Positions 49,162-62,173 are shown, counted from the first letter of the stretch. The stretch is 64,000 bases of DNA from Symbiotaphrina buchneri (GCA_001599915.1 BCIG01000007.1:434001-498000), one strand, 5' to 3'. Numbers and translations: made by a program. The notes: a model not told the origin generated them from the sequence alone.

Positions 49162-49523
49162 GTCGTTCTTCGAAGAATGCGGTTCAAATAAGGACTTAAC
49201 TAGGTATATGTTCTACCCCCATGGAGATGATTGTAAAGATACTTCGTAATGCACGACGAGAAACATCTCCATGACCATGCTGCACCGCAAGTGACCATAT
49301 ATAAGGTAGTGGGTGGTCTTCCCATCTCCCTTTGTGGTTTAGGGCTGGCTTCCATTTGGTGTTGAAGTGCCGTAACCGAACGGCACACGGAGATGCCCAT
49401 TTTCTTAATTCGGACCACCATCGCCAAAAAGTTCAATCTTGGCTGTTGTCGGACCTTCACTATCCAACCATCTACGACTGCCCGTCCGCTCTCTTCCCAC
49501 AGCCGGCACAGTCATCTGACACG
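49162..49523. promoter_or_regulatory. Shared promoter, nitrilase gene and eIF3l
   Basis: A 362-bp divergent region. No named element was identified. Confidence 0.45.
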
Positions 49524-51101
49524 ATGAGCTCGCAGCCGTACGTCTATGAGAAGGCCGGGGCACCTGCTCGCGCGCCAAATGCCGAGTCTGATGATGAGGA
49601 AGAAGTCCTGGTCAACGAATACCGGGAGCAGGTCCAGTTCGAAGATGACAACATCGGGGAAGAGCTGGATCAAACCACTTCGCTGAGCGCAGTGCCCGCG
49701 CCTGATTTCCAAGCACAGCTGCACGCCGCCGCTCAACCTCTCGATTTCCAAGTGCCGCTGGAGACCAAATTCGCCAGTTACGACAGTTACTGCAATCTCT
49801 TTCACTACATCCTGAACTCCGACGGTCCGGTCGATCTGGAGGTTCCTTCGGTAAGATTCGAGCCCGTCAATCTTTGAGGCAGGGAAGCTAATGAGTCTTG
49901 GATGCAGTATTACTGGGCCTGGGACGTCATCGACGAGTTCATCTATCAATTCAACAGCTTCTGTGCCTACCGCAATCGGGTCGCCCGGCAAGCCAACAAC
50001 GCGGAAGAGATTCAACTGCTTCGGGAGAACCCAAACACATGGGGATGTTACAGCGTGCTCAACGTCCTTTATTCGCTAATTCAACGGTCCCAAATCAATG
50101 AGCAGCTTGCCGCTATGAAACGTGGGGAAGAACCTGCGCAGGTTGCTGGCGAATACGGATCAAGACCTCTCTATCGGATGTTGGGTTATTTCTCAATCAT
50201 CGGGCTACTCCGCGTGCATGTCATCCTCGGGGACTTTACTCTAGCCCTGAAAACTCTGGATGACATTGAACTGAACAAGAAGGCGATGTTTGCGCGGGTT
50301 ATGGCGGCCCATTTCAACACATACTACTATGTTGGGTTCTCGTATATGATGATGCGGCGGTATGCTGATGCCATTCGGATGTTCAGCCACATCCTGATAT
50401 ATGTGTCGCGGACCAAGAACTTCCAGAAGAGCGCACAGTATGACTCGATCACAAAGAAAAACGAACAGATGTATGCGCTTATCGCCATCTGTGTGGCCTT
50501 CCAGCCCACCAGGTTGGACGATACCATCCACACGGCCCTGCGCGAAAAGTATGGTGATCATTTCACGAGGATGCAGAGAGGAGGTCCGGAATCCCTTCCT
50601 TTGTTCGAGGAACTCTTCCGATCGGCTTGCCCCAAGTTCATCTCGCCCACGCCACCCGACTTCGACAACCCCGAGCTCAACGTTGACCCAGTCGAGCACC
50701 ATCTGAATATCTTCATGGAGGAGGTCAAGACGAATATGTGGTCTCCCACCGTGCGCAGTTATCTGAAGCTGTACACTACCATGGACCTCAAGAAGCTGGC
50801 TGGCTTTCTCGATGTAGAACCGGAGAAGTTGCGCTCTTGGCTCCTGGTCAATAAGCAAAGGAGCAGACAGGTGAGGTGGAGTGAAAATGGTCTGCTGGAA
50901 GGGGAGGTCGTGAACAGCAGTGACCTGGACTATGCATCGCAGGGGGTGAGTGCTGATTCCCCTATCCATGAGATTTCTGCCTTTGAGAATAGCATCACTG
51001 ATCCGTTTCCAATGCCACAGGATCTGATCCACATTTCCGAGGTCAAAGTTGGCAGGAGATTGGTCGACTGGTATCTGAGGAACCTTGCGCGAACGTACTA
51101 G
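49524..51101 (+). CDS. eif3l: Translation initiation factor eIF3 subunit l
   Basis: Exons 49524-49850, 49908-50945 and 51021-51101 give 481 residues. This is a PCI-type subunit of the eIF3 scaffold that brings the 40S subunit to mRNA; it is present in filamentous ascomycetes but absent from budding yeast. Family segments include YYWAWDVIDEFIYQFNSFC, LYRMLGYFSIIGLLRVH, the C-terminal PCI part LKKLAGFLDVEPEKLRSWL, and RRLVDWYLRNLARTY at the end. Intron 2 (75 nt) has no stop and is a multiple of three; its removal joins YASQG to DLIHISE, as family members read. Confidence 0.93.
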
Positions 51102-51720
51102 GTGCAGTACGGGCCGACGATCGATGGAGAGCCGTTCTTCTGAGGGCTCACAGTGCTTGCTCTAGAGGTGACCAGCTGTTTGGTGTGTCTGATCTGTTGC
51201 GTGCAAGACCATACCCCATTCAGAGGCTTGGGGAGAGCGGCTATTGATGGAACAGCCGCTGACTGGGCAAGGGCACAGGAACGGTCGCGACGGCGCGCAT
51301 ATTGTGTTTTGCTGCGCTTGTAGACAAAAGTGACGATATGAAGGCTAAAAGCGCTACGTTCATTCTTATGGGTTCTCTATGTGACATGAACGCCTAGAGA
51401 AAGCCAGTTGCTTGCAAGATAATTACAAACTCGGTCAATTCAACGTGCGTGGTGACGTGACCGAGATCAGATGGCTGCCTGTTGGATATCAATGCTACCT
51501 GCAACAACAAGACGGATAACGCCTGTCTCAAATGCCCTAAAGCCTGTAAAATGCTTGAGATCCTAGCAGATTTGGTCTTGCTAGACGCCCTATAACCGGT
51601 CATGGTGCCAAGAACGCAGAAATTGTCGAAAACTCGTCGAATCATAGAACGGTACAAAGACTGCCGCTGAACCTAGACAGCCTCTGTCAGCCCACCTCAA
51701 AGAATCACGGTGGAGTAGGC
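51102..51720. other. Convergent intergenic region
   Basis: 3' flanks of eIF3l and the LON/RING gene. A possible intron donor lies just at the end of the LON/RING frame (the TGG-TAA context at about 51721-51725), so a short extra 3' exon in this stretch cannot be ruled out, but no convincing one was found. Confidence 0.4.
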
Positions 51721-53382
51721 TTACCATCGTTGTGACTCTATCCGCTTGACCCAACGAGCAGTGATCTTGAGACGCTCCCGAACACTAGTCGTTGGTAGTA
51801 ATCTATACTTCTCCTCGTCCGAGATGGGGAGGACACTGGCAAACCAATACGGGAAAGTGGCTGGATCGTCTGGTGGAGGTCCATAAGCCGCCAGTACCCG
51901 ATCATGCAGCCAGGGGGCGGAATTGGCCCGCATGCGCGCGATGAAGTCTGTGCACACTCGCAGCAATTCCTGGGTAGTCAACCGCTTCAGTTGCCCGTCC
52001 ACCTCATCGACGGGAGCATCCGTGCTCCGAATGTCTTCTGCTTCTAGGCGTTCCTCCTCGGCGAGTGATATGTCGTCGATGCGTTCGACGTTGCCGACAT
52101 GGTAGCCATCTCGAAGACCCCAAGCATTAACCTTGAACCTCGACAGGCCGACGGTCTCGACCAGGCTCCGGCCATCAGGTAGCATTTCCACATCAAGAAT
52201 GCGAAGTAGCGTACCATAACGCATGAACTCCGTGACGCCCAGATCACCTTGTGCCTGTCTCGTGCGATTGTAGTACACCATCCCGAACGATCGGTTTCCA
52301 GATTCAAGCGTTCGTCGTATGAGCAACCGATAACGGGGCTCGAATATATGAAGAAATGTGGGTATAGACGGATAGGAAAGGGTGCATACAAATAACGGCG
52401 TGTCGAGATCCCCTAGCCCTGGAGCATCAACCTGGGATGTGGCCTCGGCTCTAGATGCGACAGCCTCCGGACAAAGAGCTTCCAAAATGCTGCTCAACAC
52501 CCTGTTCCCAGGTGCAGCTCCCAAGGAAGGTGGCATCCGCAAAGACCGTCGACATATCGGGCAGAGATTCGAATGATCCCATGCACGTGCCAAACACTTG
52601 CGACAGAATGTATGCCCACAGAGCGTCGTGAGGGGATCTAGCATCAAAGCATAACATAACTCGCACTCCAACTCTTGGCGAACAGCTTCCTTTACCAGTT
52701 CTAGCAGCGTATCATCTGGATGCTGTAGGTTCTCCTCTCCGTGGCGCAAACTGGCAGTGCACTCGACGTCCGATTGTGACGGTAGGCCGCCCATGTCTGC
52801 AAGCGTGAATGTAGCGGCAAACCCCCTTGACAATAACCTTGACGCCGACTTTTCAAGATCTGCGGTAGACGGAGCCGAGGTTGAGGCAGGCCTCTCCTCC
52901 AAGCTCAATGCGCCTTGACCATTGGAGGCACGATGCGCTGCCACCTTAGTCCGGAACATGTCCATTATCTTCGCCAGCGTAACATCGAGACTACAGTCTG
53001 CCAGAGGATGCTCTTTATAGCAATCTAAGAAAGGGCATATGAAGGCTTGCCGACGACTGGGTAGGGCCGGGTACGTAATGCCTTCCCGCAGATGCGTCTC
53101 TGGCAAGCAACCCCGACAAAGAGCGTGTCCGCATGGCAGGGTTACCGGCTGCCGGAATGGTCGAGAGCAACGGCGGCATTGAACCAAGCGGACCAAGGCC
53201 CTGGCATCGACGTGGGCACCGAAGCCTCCGCGGCCGGAATCGTCGGTCGTGTTCCCGTCATCGTTGTCGCCCATCAACGTCGCGCTGTCCGGGGTCGAGA
53301 CGGTGGACAGCGTCTTGACGCCTTGTCGCCCGCTCTCTTTGCGGTCTTTGCAGTTGGCTGGTCGCGCCGGAATGAGATTCAT
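51721..53382 (-). CDS. Two-RING, LON-substrate-binding-domain protein (LONRF-like)
   Basis: A single exon of 553 residues. RING finger 1 spans about residues 69-121 (CRRCSRPFRQPVTLPCGHALC), RING finger 2 about 240-277 (CELCYALMLDPLTTLCGHTFC), and a Lon N-terminal substrate-binding domain about 329-548 (LHIFEPRYRLLIRR, FMRYGTLLRIL). No ATPase or protease domain follows, so it is not Lon protease but a probable E3 ubiquitin ligase of the LONRF kind, likely cytosolic or nuclear. Met37 is an alternative start that would remove a low-complexity lead. The end at RIESQRW coincides with a possible splice donor, so the true C-terminus could be longer. Confidence 0.82.
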   Translation of the reverse strand: MNLIPARPANCKDRKESGRQGVKTLSTVSTPDSATLMGDNDDGNTTDDSGRGGFGAHVDARALVRLVQCRRCSRPFRQPVTLPCGHALCRGCLPETHLREGITYPALPSRRQAFICPFLDCYKEHPLADCSLDVTLAKIMDMFRTKVAAHRASNGQGALSLEERPASTSAPSTADLEKSASRLLSRGFAATFTLADMGGLPSQSDVECTASLRHGEENLQHPDDTLLELVKEAVRQELECELCYALMLDPLTTLCGHTFCRKCLARAWDHSNLCPICRRSLRMPPSLGAAPGNRVLSSILEALCPEAVASRAEATSQVDAPGLGDLDTPLFVCTLSYPSIPTFLHIFEPRYRLLIRRTLESGNRSFGMVYYNRTRQAQGDLGVTEFMRYGTLLRILDVEMLPDGRSLVETVGLSRFKVNAWGLRDGYHVGNVERIDDISLAEEERLEAEDIRSTDAPVDEVDGQLKRLTTQELLRVCTDFIARMRANSAPWLHDRVLAAYGPPPDDPATFPYWFASVLPISDEEKYRLLPTTSVRERLKITARWVKRIESQRW

Positions 53383-55450
53383 CCGCTATGACGACAAGGG
53401 TAACGTTATAATGGCGTCTCCGTACACCCCTTGCGCGGTCTAGGGAGTGTATGCTGCCTCACAATTCACCGACAGGGTCGCTGCTATGGTCGCTATTGCA
53501 AGGCCGGGGTGCAGCCCGGAGAGCTGGAAGCCAGAAGTTGGAGAGGGGGTCGGGCAGCACCAGTGGCTTATGGGTTCGTATGAAGTCACCAGTCAATCCA
53601 GCCGGGTTGCTCGGCGGTCTAAGAGTTATCTGGAATCTTCAGAGGCTCTCACAACAGCCCAGGTGCGACGACGACCAGAACCGATTGTCCTTTGGGCGGA
53701 CGATCTCTCAGCTTCACAAGCACGAGACTGATGATTGAGCGGCCTTGCAGCACATGAGCGGGGGTTAAGAGTGCTATCCAGTAGCGGAGGCAATAGGACT
53801 TGTCGTGGAAGGATCGAGGATACCGGTAAGGGGAGTGATTTGAGTACCAACGTGTGAGAGGGCATATCGTTGGATTAATATCATATGACGGCGTGTGGTT
53901 GGTAGTGCTGGTGGTGCTGGTGGTGCACGGCCGGGGCCCGGGGGATGATCATGGGCATAGATGATAGGAGTCTTAGAGATGGCGTACGTAGGTAAGAAGG
54001 TACCTCCACCTACAGTGCCAGTACCACGGGTCTATATCTGCCCAATCTATCTTCTATCTTTCATTTTCTACCTATAAAGAGTTGGGAAGTTTCGTCTGGA
54101 CTTCTCGAAGTAACAGGTAAGGTAGTCGTGCAGCCTACCATCCATCCTCTGCACTCGTTGATTGTTTATCATTGAGTGATCCGCACCACAACATGAGAAA
54201 TAATGAATGACCACAAGCACGAGGCGATGCTGAGCACCACGACTCGGTCTCTCCGATCGAGGATGGATTTGTGCCTTGGCTTAAATTCCTTTCGTTCTGG
54301 TCCCTTTTCCCTCTCCACTTTGGGCCCTCTGTTCCTTAACCATCCTCATACCTGCGAAGTAAAAGTAGACGGCCCTCTCTCTCTTGTCTATGGCTGTCAA
54401 TCACGTCTCGAGTCGCTCATCGAGGGTTGAGAATTAGCTTATTCCGGCGTGCATGCAGATGCAGATGATGGCATTATTGTGGAAACGATGCGCAACGACC
54501 TTACACTGCCTGTATGTACAAGTATCTCTTACGCACGAATGCGGATTGACCCCGCGTTCGTGTTCGTGCAATCCAAAGACTTTCCCGTGCGTCAGTGTGT
54601 TGAACAACGATAACAATATTCCGCGCTCTTCCAGAGGCAGTCTTAACCGCCCATAGTCTGCCCTAATTAACTAAGGTAAGCCTTTACCTTACGTTTCCGA
54701 ACGAGTGTTGGTGCTTTTCTTTAGACGTGCTCACACTGCTCAGGCTGTGCTTTAGCTGTGTCGACTGTCCACTGTCCACTGTCTTGTGCTAGTCGGTGCC
54801 TGTCAAAACCTCCGTAGTCACAAAAAGTCAATGACGCGCTCAACTTGACGCGCCCAGCTCCGATTGGCTCGTTAGAAGACGGTGACGATGCGCCAGGAGT
54901 CCTCTTTTCGGCTACTCTTGACTTCATCATCCTCGACACTCCATCTGATCTCTACCTTATCTAAAATGGTCCAGCTACAGGTGACGCCTGTTCAATCGAG
55001 ACCATACTGTCAAGCAGCGACCGCTTACTGTATCACAATCCATCCGCACAATCTATAAGCTGGCGAATGTATACAGTTTCCCCTCTACATGCAATTCTAG
55101 CTCAGACCCAAGATGACCCCTTTCTTCCTTATGCTCCTAATAATGACCAGCGTAAGACTCCAAACAACTGTCAATGCACCCTCGCTATGCCCAAATGTAA
55201 GATGAACCATGTGACTTGCAGGAGACATTGATCCCACAACCGTGCGCCGCATTAACCTAAACCACAACATTCCAGGATGCCGAATACCACTTTTTTTTAT
55301 GCATGCTCAACACAGACGCCGCATAGCATCGTTCAATCGCATAAGTCCCATGGCGGCAATGCACCCACGAGATGATTCGGCCGGACTGGGCTCTAAGCTC
55401 CGCCAGCGGCCGTTCAGTGGTCGACCATCAGGGACTCCCTCGCTCCCAAC
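53383..55450. other. 2.1-kb intergenic region
   Basis: Promoter of the LON/RING gene on the left and 3' flank of the TORC2 gene on the right. Frames at 53451-53738 and 54203-54430 have no family resemblance. GGTA/TACC motifs occur near 53985-54015, 54115 and 54670-54690. Nothing else was recognised. Confidence 0.5.
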
Positions 55451-58400
55451 CTAGCCCGTCACTTGGTCATCTGTATCTTGTGCTAGTTCTAGCTCAACGT
55501 CGTCTTCTTCAAGAACGATGCGCCGCATCACACTCTTGTCGAACAGATCGATCACAAAGCGACGGATGGGTAGGCGGAAATGATGGCATTCAAGGATCGT
55601 CATCACTTTCTTAAAGAGACGTGTCTGTTCAAACCCAATGGGCTTTTTGGCTTTCATGCTATGACATTGTCAGCGCCAGTCTAACGAAAGGGACACAACA
55701 AGGCCGCGTACTGATGCAACTCCCCTGCTGCACGCTTTGTAAGCACCGTGTTTCCCAGATCCACAACGAGTTGTAGTATCTTTCTGTTGATATTATCTGA
55801 CTCCTGCAATGCCTGTCTCATTTTCTCCGGCCGTTCGCGATCAATAGTCGTGTCTGGCACACAAGACCACGGCTGCATCTGCGTTGGGCTTTAGCAATGG
55901 CCCCCTGCCCGACTGACGCCCAAAGCACTGAACATACCGAAAATAGTTTTCTGAGATTGAGAGGCATGCAGTATCCAAGCGGCTCACCAAAGGACGTCGT
56001 TGCACCATCCCACCCATAATCGATCAGTATCTCTGCTCCATGAAGACTTCGAGATATAAGGCCCAGTACAAAGAAAGCTGTCCCTCTCATGGTCATGATT
56101 TGGGAGCTTTCCGCGATCTCGACAATCCACTTCACCACTTGAGATTCTTCCAGAAAGGGAGCACCTAGCTCCATGGATCCGACGTTACCCACTGCCCACA
56201 GGCAACCTTTGACTTTTAATATGAGCTCAGGGTCATCCTTCTCCATTCCGTACTCTCGAATAGTAGAGACGAATTCCCCGAAATGCCCTTTTTCTCGCAA
56301 CAGCTTGCACCCCTCGGCAGTCCGAGTAAGCTCACGGTAAAAGTGTGGAGGTACGACACCGTAAGTAGGACGTGGCTCGCTCTCTGTATTCTCTCGACGA
56401 GACCCTGCCGGCCGCTCATCCAGTGCTCGGGCTAAAGAAGCCTCGACCACTAGAACATAGGTGTCGTTTCGCCCCTGCTTGCTGTCAGAAAATACAAGTA
56501 GCGAAGGGGCACATCAATTACCAAAAACCAGTCGTCCATCTCCTGAGTGATGTAGTCGAGGCCATCGAGATAGTGATATCCTACAGAGGTAGAGAGAAAC
56601 CTGTTGATGGAGTTTAGATGATGTAGTGAGATACATAACATGGGGCTACCTTAGCAGGAGAGGAGCTCCAATTGGTCCCAGATGATCCAAAGCGGGTCTG
56701 CATTTCACCACATACTCAAGCGCGAGCTTCTCATTGCAGGCCTCTTCTAGGATCCGCACGGCGACTTCACATACTTCTACTTCGGGATCATACAGTTGAG
56801 TCACGAGTAACCGGATGGCCCACTCCGTCGTGCCTGCCCCTTTAACAGCAGCATCCGGTGACTCGAGATTCCCCTTGGCGTATTTATGTAGCAGTTTCGT
56901 CGCGACAATCCGGATGTCCTAGAGAAGTAGTTAGTGGTGGTCCAACTGGTAAAATGCCGACCTCACCTTTGAGCATGTCGTCAAGGCTTTTGACAACATG
57001 ACCCGAAGATGGCTGTCACTGGTTTTCTGTTAGCAAACGAGATGACGAATGCGAAACGGACACATACAGGCTGTAGTCCATATTCACCAGTAATATCTCA
57101 ACGAGATCGTCTCGATCGTCCAGTTCAATGATGTGGTAGAACATGTTGAACATGTGCCATCTTTCTAGCATCAAGAGACCTTTGGAGTCGCTGCTCAGAG
57201 TCCCTAGTAATGCGAAGTAACCACCCGACAACGTCTCCACGAGCCGGCCAGGAGAGAACAATGGGGAGGCTGACGTTATCCCACTGGCCTTCATCATGCA
57301 CACACGTCAGCTTTCTCCATGGAGTCGAATAGGAAGCCACTCACCCTGTCAAGTTGCGCCAAGCATTCGGCCACTTGACGGAGCAGCTTGTTTTCTGCTA
57401 GATATTTCACGCCCTCTGGATTCTGTAGCAAAGTTCGAAGAAAACTACAACCTATACGGATGTACCGTTGATTGGGTTTTGTGTTCTTGACGTTCGCGAA
57501 GCGATACTTGAAAGGGCGATAGAAGCCTATCAACCGCTTAACGAACTTCGTCGCCTTCACGGCCTCATCAAGGCGTTTCGGATTCAATAGAGGCCCTTCA
57601 ACGATGTCTTGTATAATGTCCCATTTCCATTTCGAGAAATTGACAGTATTCAGCACCTGTGATTCCAGGAGATAGCTTCGAAACTGGCTCTCGTCCATTT
57701 GTACACCCATCTTCTGCATGGGCCGGTCAGCGTCTTGCGAAGCCCGAGTCTGTTCATCTCCAAGTGGTAGGCCGCCAGAATAATTCTTCGTTACATGCCC
57801 AGACCTATACAGAGTCCGATTCACGCTGTCAACCTGATAAAGTGTGCCTGTCGCTATAGCGCGAGAGTCTTCGCCAAACTTTGAAGCCGATGAGAACAGT
57901 TCCGGCAAGATCTGCAAGCGTGCACTCAGATCATTCGGTAGCAAGATGCTCGCCAACTTCAGAACTTGACCCAATAGTAAGGTAGTCTTTCTCCTTAAAG
58001 GCGCATCAACTGTTTCACTTAGGACGAAGAGAAGCGACTGAACGAGGCCACATTCCACCAGGATGGCAAGGATTAGAGCGGTTAGGTGTTCAACAAGACT
58101 TCTGTCGCCGCCGGTATCTCTTTTGGGTGCAGACGACTCGTCCGTCGTAGACTCGGCGTCCAGGTTGGCGACTCGACCGTACGTCGTCAGTCTTCTCCCA
58201 GCCAGGAAAGAAGATGACCAAGACGGGGTCTTGATACGGAGGATATCAAAAAGAAGCTCCAGTATCATGTCTCTTACCTCCGGGGACGGTAGATAGAGTG
58301 ACAACAAGAGTGACCTAATAGAGGTGAAGTCATACATACAAAGAGTCATGAGCCCGGGCCACGCTTTAAGCATGGACGCGATGGCCTTAGCATTAGATCT

Positions 58401-59768
58401 CAACCTGTTGTCAATGCCCTCGGCTGATTGAGGATCGGTAAATGATGCAAATGCCGCTTCCAGTTCATGACCGGGTCTGAGGTATAAACGAGTACATGGC
58501 ATATCGAGGAGGCGCAAGAATGCCGCAACGACTCCCTCCGAAGCGTCGAACATTCCATCGGCAACTGCATCCGTCAAGGGACCAATGCCGCCCGCCGCAA
58601 CTAGGAGGGCGGGATCACGGATCAAAATCTCAGCCAAGGTAAGGATGCTTATATTCCGAAGACGGTCCTCATGATGCTCTGCGATAGCAACTATCGTCCT
58701 GACGACTGCACCCGAGATTTCGTGCACTCCGCCCTTGACATCAAGAAATGCTCGAACGAACTTCAGTGCCTGTTCCCTTTCCACGCTAGCTCTGCTTTCT
58801 TTGACCAGAGAAAGGATGACTAGATAGTCTGTATGAAGTGACCTGATCTTACCAAGTGATTCACGGTCCGTTATTGCATATCTAGTCAGTCTATAGCCAG
58901 CCGCTACAACCTCTCGGCTGTCGCTCAAGAGCATTGTCTGCATCCGCAAGCCGAAAACTGACCAAGCAAGGTCATATTTGAGGGTAGGATACCTTTTGAA
59001 GAGTTCGACTAAGCTGTTAGCACGCTCCACGTAATAATCCGGTTGCATGCCCTCATTTTCCAGAGCCTGGAGGGTTTCGGCTAGAACATATGTAGGGGAC
59101 TCCGTTTCCATGCCATCGGTCGACTCCCCATCTTCTCCGGTCTTTGGACCCCTTGAGGGTGATCTCGGACCAGTGGTATGAAATAGGCCAGACAATCGGC
59201 CGATAGGTTCCTTCGCCAATGTCTCAGAACGCAAAATCTCCTGTTGCAGCTGTAGCTTCAATTCCGCTATCCTACGGTTGGTGGAGTTGAGTTCTGATTC
59301 CACTCGAGACCGTTGTTCCTTTGTCTGTTTCGCGCTTTTGAGGTTCAATGCATCAAGCAGATTCTCGCTACCGACTTTGATCTTCGTCTCCTTGTTGATC
59401 TGTTCTCGTATCCCTGCTTGCCGCTGCTCAGACGTTGTCTTTGCGTCTCCACTTTCCCAATCAGCCGGCTTAGGATTACCCAGGTCTGGCTTTGGAGTCC
59501 CACTTCGGGAGGGTTGCGACGATCTTAGCCCTGGGCTGAAGCTTCCCGGAGGTAAAGCGGACGACGCTACTGACACGGCGCCTTTCGGGGCAAAGCTCGC
59601 ATTTGGATTCGACATGGAGCGGTTGTCCCGGCCAAAGCGTGACGGTGGACGTAGTGCGTCATAGTCAGCCTGTGATCCCACTTGGTCAATGGACATCGAG
59701 CGGGCCTGCGGAAAAGCATGGGTGTGACTTGGCGTCGTGGAGGAGCTGGAGACGCCCGCAGGTGCCAT
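55451..59768 (-). CDS. ste16: Rictor/Ste16/Avo3-type TORC2 subunit
   Basis: Exons 59768-57345, 57288-57068, 57018-56967, 56918-56650, 56600-56522, 56474-55938, 55878-55712 and 55658-55451 give 1,318 residues. Rictor proteins are the defining scaffold of TOR complex 2, which controls AGC kinases, actin and plasma membrane stress. The N-terminus is Ser/Pro-rich, followed by a coiled coil (RRIAELKLQLQQEIL); the armadillo-like body begins near residue 230 (YVERANSLVELFKRYP...). The middle and C-terminal Rictor segments are visible (FSPGRLVETLSGGYFALLG, GYHYLDGLDYITQEMDDWF, GCLWAVGNVGS, CHHFRLPIRRFVIDLFDKS). All introns are 49-59 nt; intron 5 ends in a tandem NAG acceptor, giving one optional residue. 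It is head-to-head with urate oxidase at 1.4 kb. Confidence 0.9.
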
Positions 59769-61145
59769 GGACGGCCATGGGAGATCGGAGAGTGCAAGTC
59801 TGGAAGGCGCGGATTCGACACCAAATGAGTTGCTCGGGATCTAGTGTCGAAGGTCGGATGAAGGTGGAGTGGCCTTGAAACAAGGCAGGAAGACTGGGAG
59901 CGAATGGAGCACCAGGCTCGACCACATCAAGATGGCAGCGCCGACTGCGCTTAAGAAGCAAAGCAGTCCGGGCAAAGGCGACTGTTGCTGGACAAACGAT
60001 GGACCAAAGCAGGCATGTAGAAGGGCCCTTGATGGAAAGACCGACAAGATAGCCCGCGAATCACGGATGACCCTGGATGTAGGATACGGTACTATAGGTA
60101 AGGTACCTTACCTTAGGTTAAGGGACCATCGTGTAATCCGCGTACGTGGGGTTTGAAGGTTAAGGTACTTCAGCTTGTACTCTCGTATGGCAAGGCGGCA
60201 AAATCACCCGTAGGTCTTTTGTACGGGTGAGGTACGGTAAATGTATAATTACGAACTTTGCACGTTCATGTAAGGTACGAAGAATAACGGCAAAGAGGCC
60301 ATGGTCTCGCAGCCACAGCGAGCCACCAGCCACCAGCTCCTCAATCCGCTGCAAGATCTTATCTTATCATCGCCCCCGGCCCCCACAAAAGGGCGGCAGG
60401 TGTACGTACGAAGTACGGTACAATACGAAATTCGTATTGATTTGCTTCAGGAGAATACATAAGGCGAAGCTAGGCTACTATGATCCTACTGCCAAACGCA
60501 TCCGACTTAAGGCAAGGTGACAGGGAATGATTTCCTGCGCGGACAGAGGCTGCCTGAGGCCAGAATGCACTTGGGGGTTCTTGTGGGGGTCCGGCTCATA
60601 AGCTCATTATTATTCGATGAGATTGATTGATGGGTTACGATCATCCCTGGCAAGCATCGGGGGTTATCTATTGGGGGTTTGTTTGGGGGTCGATCTCTCA
60701 CTAGTAATGCAGTTGCAAACTTCTCTTGCGGAGCTTTGATGGAACAATCAGCAGATAATGGCGTGGTCGTTGGGAATCTGCTCACCCTTGGCTGCCAGAA
60801 TCAGACCGGGCCGAGCATTTCCTGGCGATCGTATCCTTCGTAGGCTGCAGAAAGATCATCGTTCGATCGGGCGTCATTGCACGCTAATGGAAATGTGTAG
60901 GCTCAAATGGCTGATAAGGTCCCGATAAGCTGCAGGACCCCCGAAGCCCTTTGACCTTCGAAGCTTGACCCTCCTGAAAAGAAAGGGAAAAGAGAGGCGT
61001 CTTCCACTTACCATATAAGTCTGTCGTATGCTCCCTTTACAATCGACCGTCCCCCAATTGCGCCCTACAAATTCATCATCGCAATCACCCACAGAGACCT
61101 GCCAGCCAATCTCATACTACCCAGCACCCCATACATCAGCCCGCC
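59769..61145. promoter_or_regulatory. 1.4-kb divergent region, TORC2 and urate oxidase genes
   Basis: No gene with family resemblance. GGTAAGGTACCTTACC-type palindromic motifs lie at 60096-60120 and GTACG/CGTAC clusters near 60225 and 60400-60425. GATA-type sites that would fit nitrogen control of urate oxidase occur by chance at this length and cannot be singled out. Confidence 0.5.
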
Positions 61146-62173
61146 ATGCCTCGTCTATCAGCTGCTAGATATGGCAAAGACAACGTCCGTGTGTACAAGG
61201 TACACCGCGATGAGAAGACTGGGGTCCAGACGGTTGTCGAAATGACTGTTAGGACTCTATTGGAGGGAGACATAGAAACATCGTAAGGATTCCCACTGAC
61301 GGGATCATGATCGTCAACGGTTGCTGACGGCGATATGCAGCTATACAAGAGCGGACAACAGCGTGGTTGTCACTACAGACAGCCAGAAGAATATAATTTA
61401 CATCCTGGCCAAACAAAACCCTGTAACCCCTCCAGAGCTGTTTGGCTCGATCGTGGGCAATTGCTTCCTCGACACCTACAAACACATCCACGCAGCCAAC
61501 GTCAAGATCATCGTGCACAAATGGACCCGAATGACCATCGACGGCAAGCCGCATCCGCACTCGTTCTTGCGTGATGGCAACGAGACGAGGAATGTTGATG
61601 TGCGAGTCGAGCGCAAGGGGGGCATCTCTCTGCGCTCCTCAATTGCCGGCCTCCTCGTTCTTAAGAGCACTGGTTCCCAATTCCACGGCTACATCCAAGA
61701 TGAATTTACAACCCTCAAGGAGACACGGGACCGAATCCTGAGCACTGAAGTGGACTGCGGTTGGGCGTGGAAGACATTCAGCAGCCTGGATGAAGTGAGA
61801 AAAGCGACACCGAAGTTCGATAGAGCGTTCGACGTGGCAAAGCGCATCACACTCAAGACATTCGCCGAAGATGATAGTGCGAGTGTCCAAGCGACCATGT
61901 ATCAAATGTGTGATCAAATCTTAGAGGCCGTCCCAGAGGTGGAACATGTTGACTACACCTTGCCCAACAAGCATTACTTCGAGATAGGTAAGCTATAACA
62001 GTCTTCTCTCCTGATCGGTGCCTTGACCTCGTGCTGACTTCGATTTAGATCTCAGCTGGTATAAAGGACTCAAGAACACCGGGAAGGATGCCGAAGTCTA
62101 CGCCCCGCAGAGCGGCCCTAACGGCTTGATCCATTGTACTGTCAGCAGATCAGGGCAACAGTCGAAGCTGTAA
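61146..62173 (+). CDS. uaZ: Urate oxidase (uricase), peroxisomal
   Basis: Exons 61146-61282, 61341-61987 and 62049-62173 give 302 residues, the standard length. The cofactor-free enzyme oxidises urate to 5-hydroxyisourate in purine catabolism. The T-fold halves and the family signature are visible (LVLKSTGSQFHGYIQDEF...TLKETRDR). The N-terminal SAARYGKDNVRVYKV holds the expected catalytic Lys and DNSVVVTTDSQKN the catalytic Thr. The C-terminus is SKL, a canonical PTS1 signal for peroxisomes. Both introns are phase-consistent and the last joins FEI to DLSWYKGL. It is convergent with uL13m at 152 bp. Confidence 0.96.

Noticed and set aside
51721-53382. Lon protease
   Set aside because: Only the N-terminal substrate-binding domain is present, with RING fingers; no Walker motifs or Ser-Lys protease dyad follow.
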